A stretch of DNA of 64,000 nt. Origin: Rhynchonema sp. JSB1_4. Its lineage: Eukaryota; Nematoda; Chromadorea; Monhysterida; Xyalidae. The first letter of the stretch is position 1. Every line of letters begins with the position of its first letter. The DNA lies in assembly GCA_030248065.1 (NCBI GenBank), contig JASAMV010001944.1, positions 110,635-174,634 on the forward strand, read 5' to 3'. Shown one piece after another: positions 1 to 9,491 of this stretch. The translations under genes were made by a program, and so were the position numbers. The notes under the pieces are model-generated. The model saw only the letters and a list, made by a program, of their open reading frames with translations. It was not told where the DNA came from and ran no database searches.

Positions 1-3000
1 AGCAGCGTGAGGGGTTCGGATTGGAATGTGATTTGTCGCGATACTCGAACGCCGGAGGGAACGCTTGGGTGAAGCGCTGGAATATTGCGACAAGAATAAA
101 ACCAACAAAGAAAATTAGATCAATCCGTTTAAACAGGACAGCGACAGCCAGTGGGACCTTTGAGGGTTACATTGACAACTTCGCCTGGGTCGAACGCGTA
201 CGCCTTGATTCGCAAGCTAGATTTGCCACTTTGTACCAAGGTGCCGTTGACAAACCACTCAAACTGCAATTGAGACAATTTTTCAGAATACTCTTATTTC
301 TGATTTATATCAATAATAAACAAACCGAAGAATCTTTCAGGAGAGCAAAACTTTTTCCGCAGACGTGGTATTGTGGCCATGCGATCAATTTCAGGCGTTT
401 TCCTGGTGGAAATGTGGCAGAATCTCCGCCTAAAAGCGAAACCGAGAAACTCTCCGCGTCGTCAGAGACATTGACGAGCGCGGTTTGGGTCGGTGAACAA
501 ACACCGATGAAATTGCACGCGGTTACTGTGAACTGGTAGGTGGAATCGGAGGGCAGCTGAAGTAATGCATTATTTCGATCAACGATGGCAGAGACCATTA
601 TGGTACTCGTCTTGGACGAACCAGATTTTTGGGAATTTGTAGCCTTTCAAATCGTGCATTCTTCACGAGTGTAGTTAACGGCGAGTCGGTTCCAACAGCT
701 GCAACGCAGTTAAGAATCTTTGATTTATTTAAATAAACGATAGTCACAAGACAATGAATATCACAACCTCCATTGTGAGTGTTCACATGCCAAGTGTAGT
801 TGAGTGGACGATTACCGAATCCACTTACTGCCAGAACGTCCAGGTCCAGTCGCGCATCACATTTTCGCAATTGTTGCTTGTCGTGACGGAATTTCACGTG
901 AGGCGTGATCTGAGGACAGCTACACATTTGACACGAATTTTTTGATTGTGGCTGAAAGGGAGAAGCTGTTTTCCCCACACACACCTTTCCGTCGGGCTTG
1001 CCAACTTGCAGGGATTGCGTCTCAGTTGGCCTGTGCACTGGCAGCTGCGTATAAGCCACTTGATCATCGGTCGACTCCAGAGTTCTCGGACCTCTAGCTT
1101 TTGTCCATACGACACCGCTGTACATGTGCAAAGGATCGTTTGGCAGCAGCGTTGCGTCGCTGTCCAAGTGCACCACGAGGCGATTCGCGCGGAATTCGCA
1201 CTCGGGGTGGGCTGAAGGGTTCAGGCTTTGAAAAAAACGGCCACCTTCATGGGTTTACATTTTATTGGACATGGAGTGAAGTCAGGGACAACCTACTACC
1301 TTACCTCAGGGAGAACCCAGACATTTACTAGCAATCTATCAGGTGTCCTATTGACTGGTTGAGAAAGTCAAAGAGAGAATTGCTTCTACTGCGAAGACAC
1401 GGCGTGATATATCGTTTCACTAACAAGAGCCACTAACATCCCAATTTATCCATGGTTTCACTGGTGAACAGCAACGCACAGTGGCGTAGCCCAGCCACGT
1501 TTCGATCGAATTTTATTTCCACCGACGTCAGAGTATCGCTGAATCGAACATGCTTGATTTCGGGTTCATTCTGTTTCGGACCTTTTCCATTGCTGTTTCC
1601 TTTCCCTGGATTTGGTTTTCCTGACTGTTCCTTCGGCTTGTCAGATATTACGCGATACTTCTCTGGAAATTTCAATGAAAAATCAAGCAAAAATGAAATG
1701 TTTTGCATAGTAAAACCTGTTTGAACTGTAACCTGTCGTTGTCGACAATGGCGCGCCGGTTTCAATCGGATTCTTTGAATTCAGGTTTAGCGTCATTTCA
1801 TAGTGAAATGGGTCCCTGAAACGCGGCTATTGTCATGTTTGAAACATTACCAGAATAACAGAGCTGTGTAACACACTGATTCTTCATGATGACGTCATGA
1901 AGCTGCGGGAGTGGTACGCCAAACAACTCAAATTTCGCAACATTTTCTATCTGACAGCTAATTTTCTTCTTGTTGTTGCCCTTTTTGTCAAAATTGTTTG
2001 CCGATATTTTGGTAAGTTTATTATTTTCATCTCGCACCACGCAATATGGATTGTTGATCGGCAGCGTCAGACCGGAGTACGTTATCTGAAACAATTAAAC
2101 AAACATAAAACAATAAACTCCTTAACAGGTAAAAACTGCCAGCTCACGTCGCATTCCACACTATGTGCGCTGAAGGCCTCGCTCCTTTTTTGTTTGCACG
2201 AAAAGGTCGGATTGCGAACTTCGTTTTTGAAATCGGCAACAACAACTTGCAGATTTACACCTTGATCTGTGCTAAGTTGAAATTTGTCGAGACTGCAACT
2301 GACTGTGTAGGTGCCGGGTAATACAACGAGGCGACCAAACGTGACAGAAGTTAACCTAAAATATAAAGGGTCTACCACGATGATGCAACATGAACCAACC
2401 AAGCTTACACAACTGTGGCCGGCAGGTGTTGATGAAAACAGGTCAGCGATGAAATTTAAAGCGACGGCCGAGAATGTCACTAATTTGCTTTTAGCCTAAC
2501 GATGGACAACCGGAAAAATTATGAAGATTATGAAGACATACCTTTGATTTTGGAACCCAAGATGGCCATTGGACAAGAGAATTTCAGTTTGTGAGCCAGA
2601 TTTCCCAGTGCGCATATTGCAGTTGACCAGCTGCTCATCAGCTAAACTTTCGGGTGCGTTGCTGAATTGCACCTGAAGTACGACGACCACTAGTCATGTA
2701 TTTTGACCTTCATTCAGTCAGCTCAAAGCGTATTCTTCACGTTTACTAATGTTCTTCTGCGCAAGTTCCCATTGATTTAACCTCAAATGTAGCATCTCTA
2801 TCGCCCGAGTCCAACACCATGGGTTCAACGCCTTTCACCACCAATGAACACACGTCGCTGCATGGGCTGCATTCCGAACATTTATCAACAGATTTCGTCG
2901 TTGGCTGTATTGTTGTTGCTTCAGTGGTCGGCAGCGTTTGACGGCATTTATCAGGGTTTTGCTGCAATCGTATTTTCATACGGTTACAACGTGCGTGATC

Positions 3001-3203
3001 CGCGAGTTGAGTTTCAGCTAAGATATCCAGTTGTGTAGATCGAGAAAGAAACTTACGGAATTCCTCAAGCAACTGGTCAGATCGTCGATTGCCTGACCGC
3101 GTCCACCACCGATGTCACCGTCTTTTGCTGAACCCGGCTTTGCACAATGTGAGACAATAGCGCCGCAAATGGCCCAAACCAACAATCGTTCAAGTTTTCC
3201 CAT
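1..3203 (-). CDS. REJ-domain (polycystin-1/LOV-1-like) protein, 5' part, truncated by window edge
   Basis: Eleven phase-consistent exons give about 693 residues: 3057-3203, 2782-2961, 2542-2672, 2127-2355, 1851-2085, 1438-1662, 768-1211, 622-698, 326-556, 158-263 and 1-76. The start MGKLERLLVWAICGAIVSHC looks like a signal peptide. Residues 309-345 include a Lys/Pro/Gly hinge (KPNPGKGNSNGKGPK). From about residue 340 the pattern resembles the REJ region of polycystin-1: FSDTLTSVEIKFDRN, CALLFTSETMDKLG, ATLLPNDPL, LNYTWHV, STYQFTVTACNFIGVCS, FEWFVNGTL and DPGEVVNVTL. REJ proteins are large cell-surface molecules, usually followed by GPS, PLAT and TRP-like membrane segments, which would lie left of the window. 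Residues 50-300 are cysteine-containing extracellular sequence I cannot assign. An acceptor-like CTTCAG lies 2 nt before the ATG. REJ assignment is family recall; the junctions at 326 and 2782 are the least certain. Confidence 0.72.
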
Positions 3204-4564
3204 GTCTGAAGGGTTGTACCTGTACCGCACCTTTCGGACCTTTACGAAAAATACCTCGAGCTCAAAGCTGACGTGCGCTTGTTCAATCGGTTTTTGATAT
3301 CAGAGCCGAAGATAATACGCGTCAACGTACCGGTATACATACTGTACATATGTAATGAACATGAGGTGCAAGGCTAATAGAGTGCAAGGCACCAAGAGCG
3401 CACTGTTCTTTGCAACTTGCTAAAATGTACGAGTTTTGCATAAGCTTGCAGTACTTAGCTTACGTCTGTGTCCAAAACGATACTTCAATCCTAACGCATA
3501 CATTCGCATGCTTTTTCTGACAGTAACCAAGCAACCGAAGGTACGGGAAGGTAGTTTTTGTTGACGACGACGGATATAGGGTATTATTTGCGGGTGCAGA
3601 CAAGTGAACCGTTACCATGGAAGCCGCAAGCGTTGTCAGTGTGCTGAACCACACTTGTCTTGTCACTGCTGCAGGTTAGGATGGGGTAAGAGTAAGAGAG
3701 TATGCACATCAATACACAATCTGTACTGGGGTGTCTCATCGACCAAGGGCCAACTCACTGAAAATTATCACACCCATACTGGAGGTACTACATACTGTAC
3801 CGTGACCTTCTCGGACGATACAACCTTTTACAAGGTGGTTTTTCATCTTTGTACCGAGATTGTGTTCCCGATCTGACAGAAGTAAATAATGATAGTGAAA
3901 CTCAAGGGTATTGTTGGTGCCTTGTTTCTGGTCAATTTGGCATCATTCACATTGCCTGCGTATTTCGAAATCGAGGTAAGAATTATACTGTCGACGAAAT
4001 TACAATCGGATTGGTGAGGAAGCAACCACAAATCTGTCATACAGGATCCGAATACTTTGTTTTATTTAAATTCATCGAAAGCGGTGAGTTTCATATTACA
4101 TTAATGTTGAAAACTAATCGAATTTAAAACCACGAAAGAAACACAAGTATTATTTATACAGTAGAAACGCTACCGCCAAGTATAGGTAAGTATTGTATAG
4201 TGTTTCCTTTTTATGCAAGTCAAAGGTAAAGAGCTACCCCACGTTATAACTCAACTCCAGTTTGGGGTCGAGATTTCAGAAACCAATGAAAGAGATTAAG
4301 AATGTGTCCTTGTTAATCCAAGCACGACACTCAGCAGCAAATGGTGAAATGTTTCATTGACATGCTGGCAGCGCACACGCACAAAGCTCACAGTGAGCAT
4401 GTGAAACATTGTTGTTGTTAGATTCCACAGGCAAACTTTGACACGTTTTTGCCAGCTGCTTGATTGAATCGAAATTGTAATCTCGACCTCAACTAGAAGC
4501 TCAGTTATAACACGGGCCCGCGCGTTTCCTTGGACCAAGAAAAACCGGAAACACTATATGTAGG

Positions 4565-4967
4565 TATTGGTCGCACAATGACTTTACAAGAATTGGTCAA
4601 ATTTTTTTCCTGAGTTATAAAGAGGGACAGTGACGGGGCAGTGTCGTTGCGTTGCGCGATCGCACACAAATCATGCACTCAGCAAAATGTTTCAGACCCG
4701 CAGCAAGTGGGTGTTGTGCTAGATTATTTTCAGATGAAAATGTTTTGTGAGAAAGAACCAAATAATCACAGTGGTTAAGAGTGACTGAACGTGAAAATCA
4801 GGATTGATTTGATGAATTCTTAGGGGGAAATTTTCGAAACGGGAAAAGGGAGATGGGGAAAGGCGGGAAGCCAAACGAAAGCCCGCCGGCCGGCCCCCCC
4901 CCCCACCCCCCCCCCCCCCCCCCCCCCCACCCCCCCCCCCCCTTATATGGTCATTGTGCGACCAATA
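4565..4967. mobile_element. TIR element, family A copy 1 (MITE-like)
   Basis: The ends are near-perfect inverted repeats: TATTGGTCGCACAATGAC at the left and GGTCATTGTGCGACCAATA at the right. The interior matches a second copy at 25166-25446 over most of its length, for example GTTGCGTTGCGCGATC, TTTTCAGAT.AAAATGTTTTG and GTGACTGAACGTGAAAATCA. There is no coding capacity, so it is a non-autonomous DNA element. This copy carries an extra C-rich block before its right end. No clear target duplication is visible. Confidence 0.75.
4896..4942. repeat. Poly-C tract
   Basis: An almost pure C run interrupted only by two A residues, inside the TIR element. A Gly-rich open frame on the minus strand here is an artefact of the run. 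The length is likely to be unstable and prone to assembly error. Confidence 0.9.
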
Positions 4968-5312
4968 TGTATGACGTATGCACAGGGCGACCCGACAAGT
5001 ATACATAGGGAAACTCCGTTGTGTGGCTAGATCTCGGCCCGCGGACACACTTTTAGCACGGCGTTAGAAAACATAGGTGACTTAATTTCTTGTTAAAAAT
5101 GATGTGATCAAGTGCATTGACGAATGACCTGAGCAAAGTTTATCTATGCACAACCACATGCGTTGCGGTACTGTAATTACATTTTTTGACTTGTAATCAT
5201 AACGCTATTCTTATATCTGTCTAATTCATCAATTGTGAAGTGAAAGACGGACGATTAAAATTTGGATTAGTCTATTTTAATCCTCGTGAACACCACAACA
5301 AACACAGAAGCG

Positions 5313-5318
5313 TTTATT
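5313..5318 (-). terminator. Polyadenylation signal AATAAA
   Basis: On the minus strand AATAAA lies about 145 nt beyond the stop codon of the small secreted-protein gene at 5463-5764, at a suitable distance to end its transcript. No cleavage-site data are available. Confidence 0.45.
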
Positions 5319-5462
5319 ATTTGTTTACCGTAGCACAATACAAGTTTTCAATACAATAAAACACAAACAAGATCAGAACTCAGAAGAAACATGCGGGCAG
5401 GTTGATCTGTCTGTTGACTAGAATCTTCAAGGAAAAGTCATTCCATAGAAACGCGATAAAAA

Positions 5463-5764
5463 CTACGGCACACTGAACTTGGGGCAGCTGATGTTTCGTA
5501 TTCTTATCATTGCGCGACATCCACCGGCATTTCCTTGCAGCGCAATGTTGCCGTCAGGCTGGGTTTTCCGAATGTCTGATGGCAAAACTGAGCAAATTCT
5601 TGATGACAGTCAAGTTTACACAATCAACACAAGATCAACACCCAACTTGACAAATTAACGGTCGCACAGTGCATACCGTAGGTTTCGATGGTCAGCAACA
5701 GAACCAACGTCAGCGCTGAACTGAAGCCGCAACTGATAGTCATTTTGCCGTTTGCGCTGGCCAT
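5463..5764 (-). CDS. Small secreted two-cysteine peptide precursor (70 aa), unknown function
   Basis: A two-exon model: 5677-5764 and 5463-5587, joined in phase 1 with a good donor (G|GTATGC) and acceptor (TTGCTCAG). The product starts MASANGKMTISCGFSSALTL, and a hydrophobic stretch (ALTLVLLLTIETYV) follows, so residues 1-30 look like a signal peptide or anchor; Met8 is an alternative start. The predicted mature part, about 40 residues, starts LPSDIRKTQPDGN and ends in CRAMIRIRNISCPKF plus a short tail, so two cysteines could form one small loop. I do not recognise the family; it resembles a peptide hormone or antimicrobial in layout only. AATAAA lies downstream. The ATG is 3 nt beyond the stop of the membrane-protein frame on the same strand, so the two could instead be parts of one transcript read differently. 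Confidence 0.48.
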
Positions 5765-5978
5765 TGTTACCGAAGAATCGAGCGATGACGAAACAGCACA
5801 ACAGCAAATACGACCATGATCACAGACACGAGTCCACCGAAAAGCAAGAAATTGAAATGAATCTCAAGATAACCACAGCAAGCATGCAGCATGCGGTTAA
5901 TGTGCATATTCGCTTGCAACAGGCAAGTATCGCGGACCAATATTGCACCAAATGCTAGGAATGACAACAAACCGAATG

Positions 5979-6373
5979 CCCCCAACCAATGGTGTGGCTG
6001 GGGGGGGGGTGGGGGGGGTCCCCCCAAGGTACAGTAGGTAGGTTGCCGCCCCTCGCCTGGTACAGTAGGTAGGTTGCCGCCCCACCTAACTTTTCACCCA
6101 AAACATTCATTTTTGGCTTAAAATTGCATAAAATTAGCATATTTGTCTGCAAATAGGCGAAAAATCGCGCGCTGCGCGCGAAATTAGTGTTTTAGGCCAC
6201 ATTTTCTTCAGTATTTAGACATAAAAAATTTCGGTTTCCAGATGACCCCCCCCCCCCCAAGTGGTACGACCCCCCCCTAGCTCGGCTGGTACAGTAGGTA
6301 GGTTGCCGCCCCGCATTTTGGGTGGTACAGTAGGTTGCAGCCCAGCCTGGGTAGCTACACCACTGCCCCCAAC
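5979..6373. mobile_element. Non-autonomous hAT-type element (379 bp) with 8-bp target duplication
   Basis: The target duplication CCCCCAAC is present at 5979-5986 and again at 6366-6373. The element (5987-6365) starts CAATGGTGTGGCTGGG; its other end, read on the opposite strand, starts CAGTGGTGTAGCTACCCAGG. That is an imperfect inverted repeat of the CAGTGGTGTAGC type common in hAT transposons, and 8-bp duplications are the hAT hallmark. Inside are four copies of a GGTACAGTAGGTTGC-type unit (three with an extra GTAG), plus G and C runs. It has no transposase. Confidence 0.78.
6017..6345. repeat. Internal repeats of the hAT-type element (GGTACAGTAGGTAGGTTGCC)
   Basis: Three near-identical copies of GGTACAGTAGGTAGGTTGCC followed by GCCCC, and one shortened copy, occur at about 6028, 6059, 6290 and 6323. 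They are direct repeats spread over both halves of the element. Confidence 0.75.
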
Positions 6374-7122
6374 TAAACCCAACGAGCAAACAATGAAAAT
6401 GATCATACTCCCTACGACTGTATTCAGGCCGCGATTGATGTACCACGAACGAAGCGTCACAACCAAAAGACGATCGAAGATGATTACCGCCATCATTGTG
6501 CCCATGTTAACCTGTGAAAGTTTTCTGCATTTTTCATCTTTCTTGTTCCAAATAGAAACTGCAGCGCGACCCACCTGGAAAAGAAACCAAATCAAGTTCG
6601 AAGGAATCGATTGCACGAAGAAACAGGTGAATTGACCATGAAACGCATCATCGACATCAAATTCTGTCAGCAGTATCTCCCTGGTCAATGCTGAAACATT
6701 TACTAGCAACTTTTTGCGTGAATTACCTGAAACCATCAGACAACTGCGATCAAATATGCCAGTCCATTTATGCAATCAACAAATGCGAGTCCACCAATCA
6801 GAACAAACTCATTTCGGATTCGGATACTTGGATGAGTGCCTGACTAGAAAACTGCATCTCTTGATGGCAAAGCACAAATCATAGGACCCACCCGATGAGA
6901 TTTCAAGATCCGGATAGGGATTAGCAAAATTTCGCGATCAGAATCGGGATCGGGACCTGAGCAAAGAGTTTTCCACACTTTTCAACGAAAAACTTTGCGA
7001 CCATTTCTTGCATTTGCAACGAAAAACTTGCTTGGAAAACTTTGGTAGTATAGCTTAATCATTTCTGCATCATTTGCATCACTACTTGCGTTAGACGCAG
7101 GGTGGGGTTCCGTGCTTTTATG

Positions 7123-7512
7123 GCCCAGCGTGCATTAGGGCCCAGCGTGCATTAGGGCCCACGCTACATTAGGGCCCGTGTGCATTAGGGCCCGCGTGCA
7201 TTAGGGCCCACGTGCATTAGGGCCCACGTGCATTAGGGCCCACGTGCATTAGGGCCCACGTGCATTAGGGCCCATGTTTCATTAGGGCCCATGTTGCATC
7301 AGGGCCCAGCGCTCATTAGGGCCCAGCGTGCATTAGGGCCCAGCGTGCATTAGGGCCCACGGGCATTAGGGCCCACGTGCATTAGGGCCCACCGTGCATT
7401 AGGGCCCAGCGTGCATTAGGGCCCAGCGTGCATTAGGGCCCACCGTGCATTAGGGCCCACCGTGCATTAGGGCCCAGCGTGAATTAGGGCCCACCGTGCA
7501 TTAGGGCCCACC
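7123..7512. repeat. Left minisatellite arm, GGGCCC units
   Basis: Tandem 15-17 bp units of the form GTGCATTAGGGCCC with variable linkers (CAC, CAGC, CACC, CG). The order of variants mirrors the right arm in reverse, so the two arms have been kept nearly identical as whole arrays. Confidence 0.9.
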
Positions 7513-8784
7513 GTCCATTAGTCCTTTACACGTGCAAAGTAGTGTGAAACATCACTTACGGGACGGGACGCTTCAGAGCGACTGACAGATAACGGGTTCG
7601 ACAGTGTGGGCCGCGTTTATGTCCTGCACATTTATGATGACTGACAGCCTTATTAGGGCATTAGGGCATCATGACTTGACACTTTGCAACATGGTGGTTC
7701 TTTGCCGCTATCAAAACAGCAGATCAATTCGACAAATCATGTACAGTAGGTTCGTTACGAATTGAGCGGTTGGTGCCAGGAGGTTGTGATGTCGTGCAGA
7801 AATGTCAGTCCTCTCACAAACCAACAGCCGCAGTGTGCCTGAAGGGCTGTGCAAGAAGAAGGGCGGTGGCTAAAAAGTACATACATATAATAGTATAGCT
7901 ACTGCAGGTACATATTTATCCGTATGAATGCCGTTCTCCAAATCACATTGCAACGAATAAGTTGCTCATGTCCGAACCGAGCTCAGTATTGAAACTGCTG
8001 TGTGCTTGACGTACCCACTGATCTTACAACCGAAACAGCAACCGTACTGAACGTGCACAACCGTATGTATTTTGTGAATTATCATCGCACTGTCAATAAC
8101 AAGCAAAATACGATGGGCACTGAATTATATACGAGAAACTGATATTCTGAAAAGTTCTGCCTAACGTCCCACCGTGCTGGTAGTAGCTACCGTTTGTCCA
8201 GTCCTTATGATCTTGGAAAATCAAACATAAACCACGTTAGACATTTATTATCAGTGTAATATTGATGACAGGACGATATAGCAACATACACAAACGCACA
8301 AACAAATTCAAAGCGCTTTGGTATCAGATCTATACTTCATAACAGGACAGATTAAGACACATAAGTTCGAGAATAGATAGAGCACAAACTGAGAATAGAA
8401 AGAGCACAGAAGTGAGACTGCGTGGAACAAACAATTATCAACAAAAGCAAAAATGTGCACGACGCCCACGCAAGTCTGAAACGGCCGAGCGCCCGCCGTG
8501 GTTCGTAACTTCGTAATGTAAACTGTGATACATAAACCAAACGTTTGCACAGGAAAGTAAGCGAAAGTCTAATCAACAACGTACGGAATGTGACGAGTTA
8601 TGGCATGTAAAAACAGAAAAGTAACAGCATGTACCAACAATCAGCAACGCTTATTTCTGTCACTCAGATTTATTGAGAGTGACATTTAAAATAACACTGT
8701 CGAACCCGTTATCTGTCAGTCGCTCTGAAGCGTCCCGTCCCGTAAGTGATGTTTCACACTACTTTGCTCGTGTAAAGGACTAAT

Positions 8785-9183
8785 GGACCGTGGGCCCTAA
8801 TGCACGGGGGCCCTAATTCATGCTGGGCCCTAATGCACGGTGGCCCTAATGCACGGTGGGCCCTAATGCACGGTGGGCCCTAATGCACGCTGGGCCCTAA
8901 TGCACGGTGGGCCCTAATGCACGTGGGCCCTAATGCCCGTGGGCCCTAATGCACGCTGGGCCCTAATGCACGCTGGGCCCTAATGAGCGCTGGGCCCTGA
9001 TGCAACATGGGCCCTAATGAAACATGGGCCCTAATGCACGCGGGCCCTAATGCACGTGGGCCCTAATGTACGTGGGCCCTAATGCACGTGGGCCCTAATG
9101 CACGCGGGCCCTAATGCACGCGGGCCCTAATGTAGCGTGGGCCCTAATGCACGCTGGGCCCTAATGCACGCTGGGCCCTAAAA
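8785..9183. repeat. Right minisatellite arm, GGGCCC units (inverted)
   Basis: Tandem units GGGCCCTAATGCACG.. in inverted orientation to the left arm. Rare variants (a GATGCAACAT unit, AATGAAACAT, AATGAGCGCT) recur in the mirrored order of the left arm. Confidence 0.9.
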
Positions 9184-9201
9184 GCACGGAACCCAGGGTG
9201 G

Positions 9202-9219
9202 TAGTAGTAGTAGTAGTAG
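9202..9219. repeat. TAG trinucleotide microsatellite
   Basis: Six consecutive TAG units directly after the target duplication of the foldback transposon. Confidence 0.85.
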
Positions 9220-9256
9220 TGCTTTATTTAGTTTCAGTCACGAAAAGGGTAAAGGT

Positions 9257-9491
9257 GGAGTTATACTTGTCCATTTTGGGCTTGTAGACAATGAGGACAA
9301 ATTTTTGCTGTTATTATATTTTGTGATAGAGTTGGAACACTAATTTCGACCAGCATAAAAGTTGTTCATTTGGTGCAGGGGAACAACTTTTACGCTGGTC
9401 GAAATTAGTGCCTCAACTCTATAACAAAATATTGTTCAAACAAAAATTTGTCCTCATTGTCTACAAGCCCAAAATGGACAAGTATAACTCC
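9257..9491. mobile_element. Hairpin MITE (about 235 bp)
   Basis: Two arms of about 110 bp are inverted copies, from GGAGTTATACTTGTCC at the left to GGACAAGTATAACTCC at the right, meeting near 9372 around a short loop between GTTGTTC and GAACAAC. The inner motif (CACTAATTTCGAC.AGCGTAAAAGTT) recurs as a fragment near 61972. No coding capacity. Confidence 0.75.

Larger units (their letters stand above)
3204..5312. other. Intergenic stretch without a recognised gene
   Basis: No coding exon with convincing composition and splice sites is seen here. It holds one terminal-inverted-repeat element (4565-4967) containing a long C tract (4896-4942). Short open frames on both strands look like chance. 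Confidence 0.6.
5767..6574 (-). pseudogene. Possible multi-pass membrane protein gene interrupted by a hAT-type insertion
   Basis: On the minus strand an exon at 6416-6574 (from VGRAAVSIWNKKDEKC to YINRGLNTV) can be joined through a 43-bp intron to a frame starting LGAFGLLSFLAFGAILV and ending VLFRHRSILR before a stop at 5767-5769. The joined sequence has about three hydrophobic stretches: near VNMGTMMAVIIF, at GAFGLLSFLAFGAILV and at NFLLFGGLVSVIMVVFAVVLF. That recalls small four-pass or receptor proteins, but no family motif is seen. A 379-bp element (5987-6365) sits seven bases inside the downstream exon, next to its acceptor, and would destroy the reading frame. It may be a pseudogene, an insertion polymorphism, or chance hydrophobic frames. 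Upstream exons beyond 6574 were not resolved. Confidence 0.33.
7106..9193. mobile_element. Foldback DNA transposon with GGGCCC-minisatellite inverted arms
   Basis: A 2,088-bp element flanked by a perfect 8-bp direct repeat, CAGGGTGG, at 7098-7105 and 9194-9201. The termini are inverted: GGTTCCGTGCTTTTA at the left, its complement at the right. Each arm is an array of 15-17 bp units (roughly GTGCATTAGGGCCCAC; about 25 per arm) at 7123-7512 and 8785-9183. A unique inverted segment of about 85 bp follows (left 7513-7600, right 8700-8785, including GGGACGGGACGCTTCAGAGC). The 1.1 kb centre (7600-8700) has no recognisable transposase. The 8-bp duplication suggests mobilisation by a hAT-class (or other 8-bp TSD) transposase; the architecture is that of foldback elements. 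Confidence 0.85.

Noticed and set aside
4719..5048. Open frame with a long poly-Gly run
   Set aside because: It is the translation of the poly-C tract inside a MITE, not a protein.
7098..7105. CAGGGTGG read as a hAT terminus rather than a target duplication
   Set aside because: The right-hand copy is in direct, not inverted, orientation, so it fits a target duplication better.
7123..9183. CRISPR-like regular repeats
   Set aside because: Units of 15-17 bp are contiguous, inverted in the second array and flanked by a target duplication. This is a eukaryotic transposon, not a CRISPR array.
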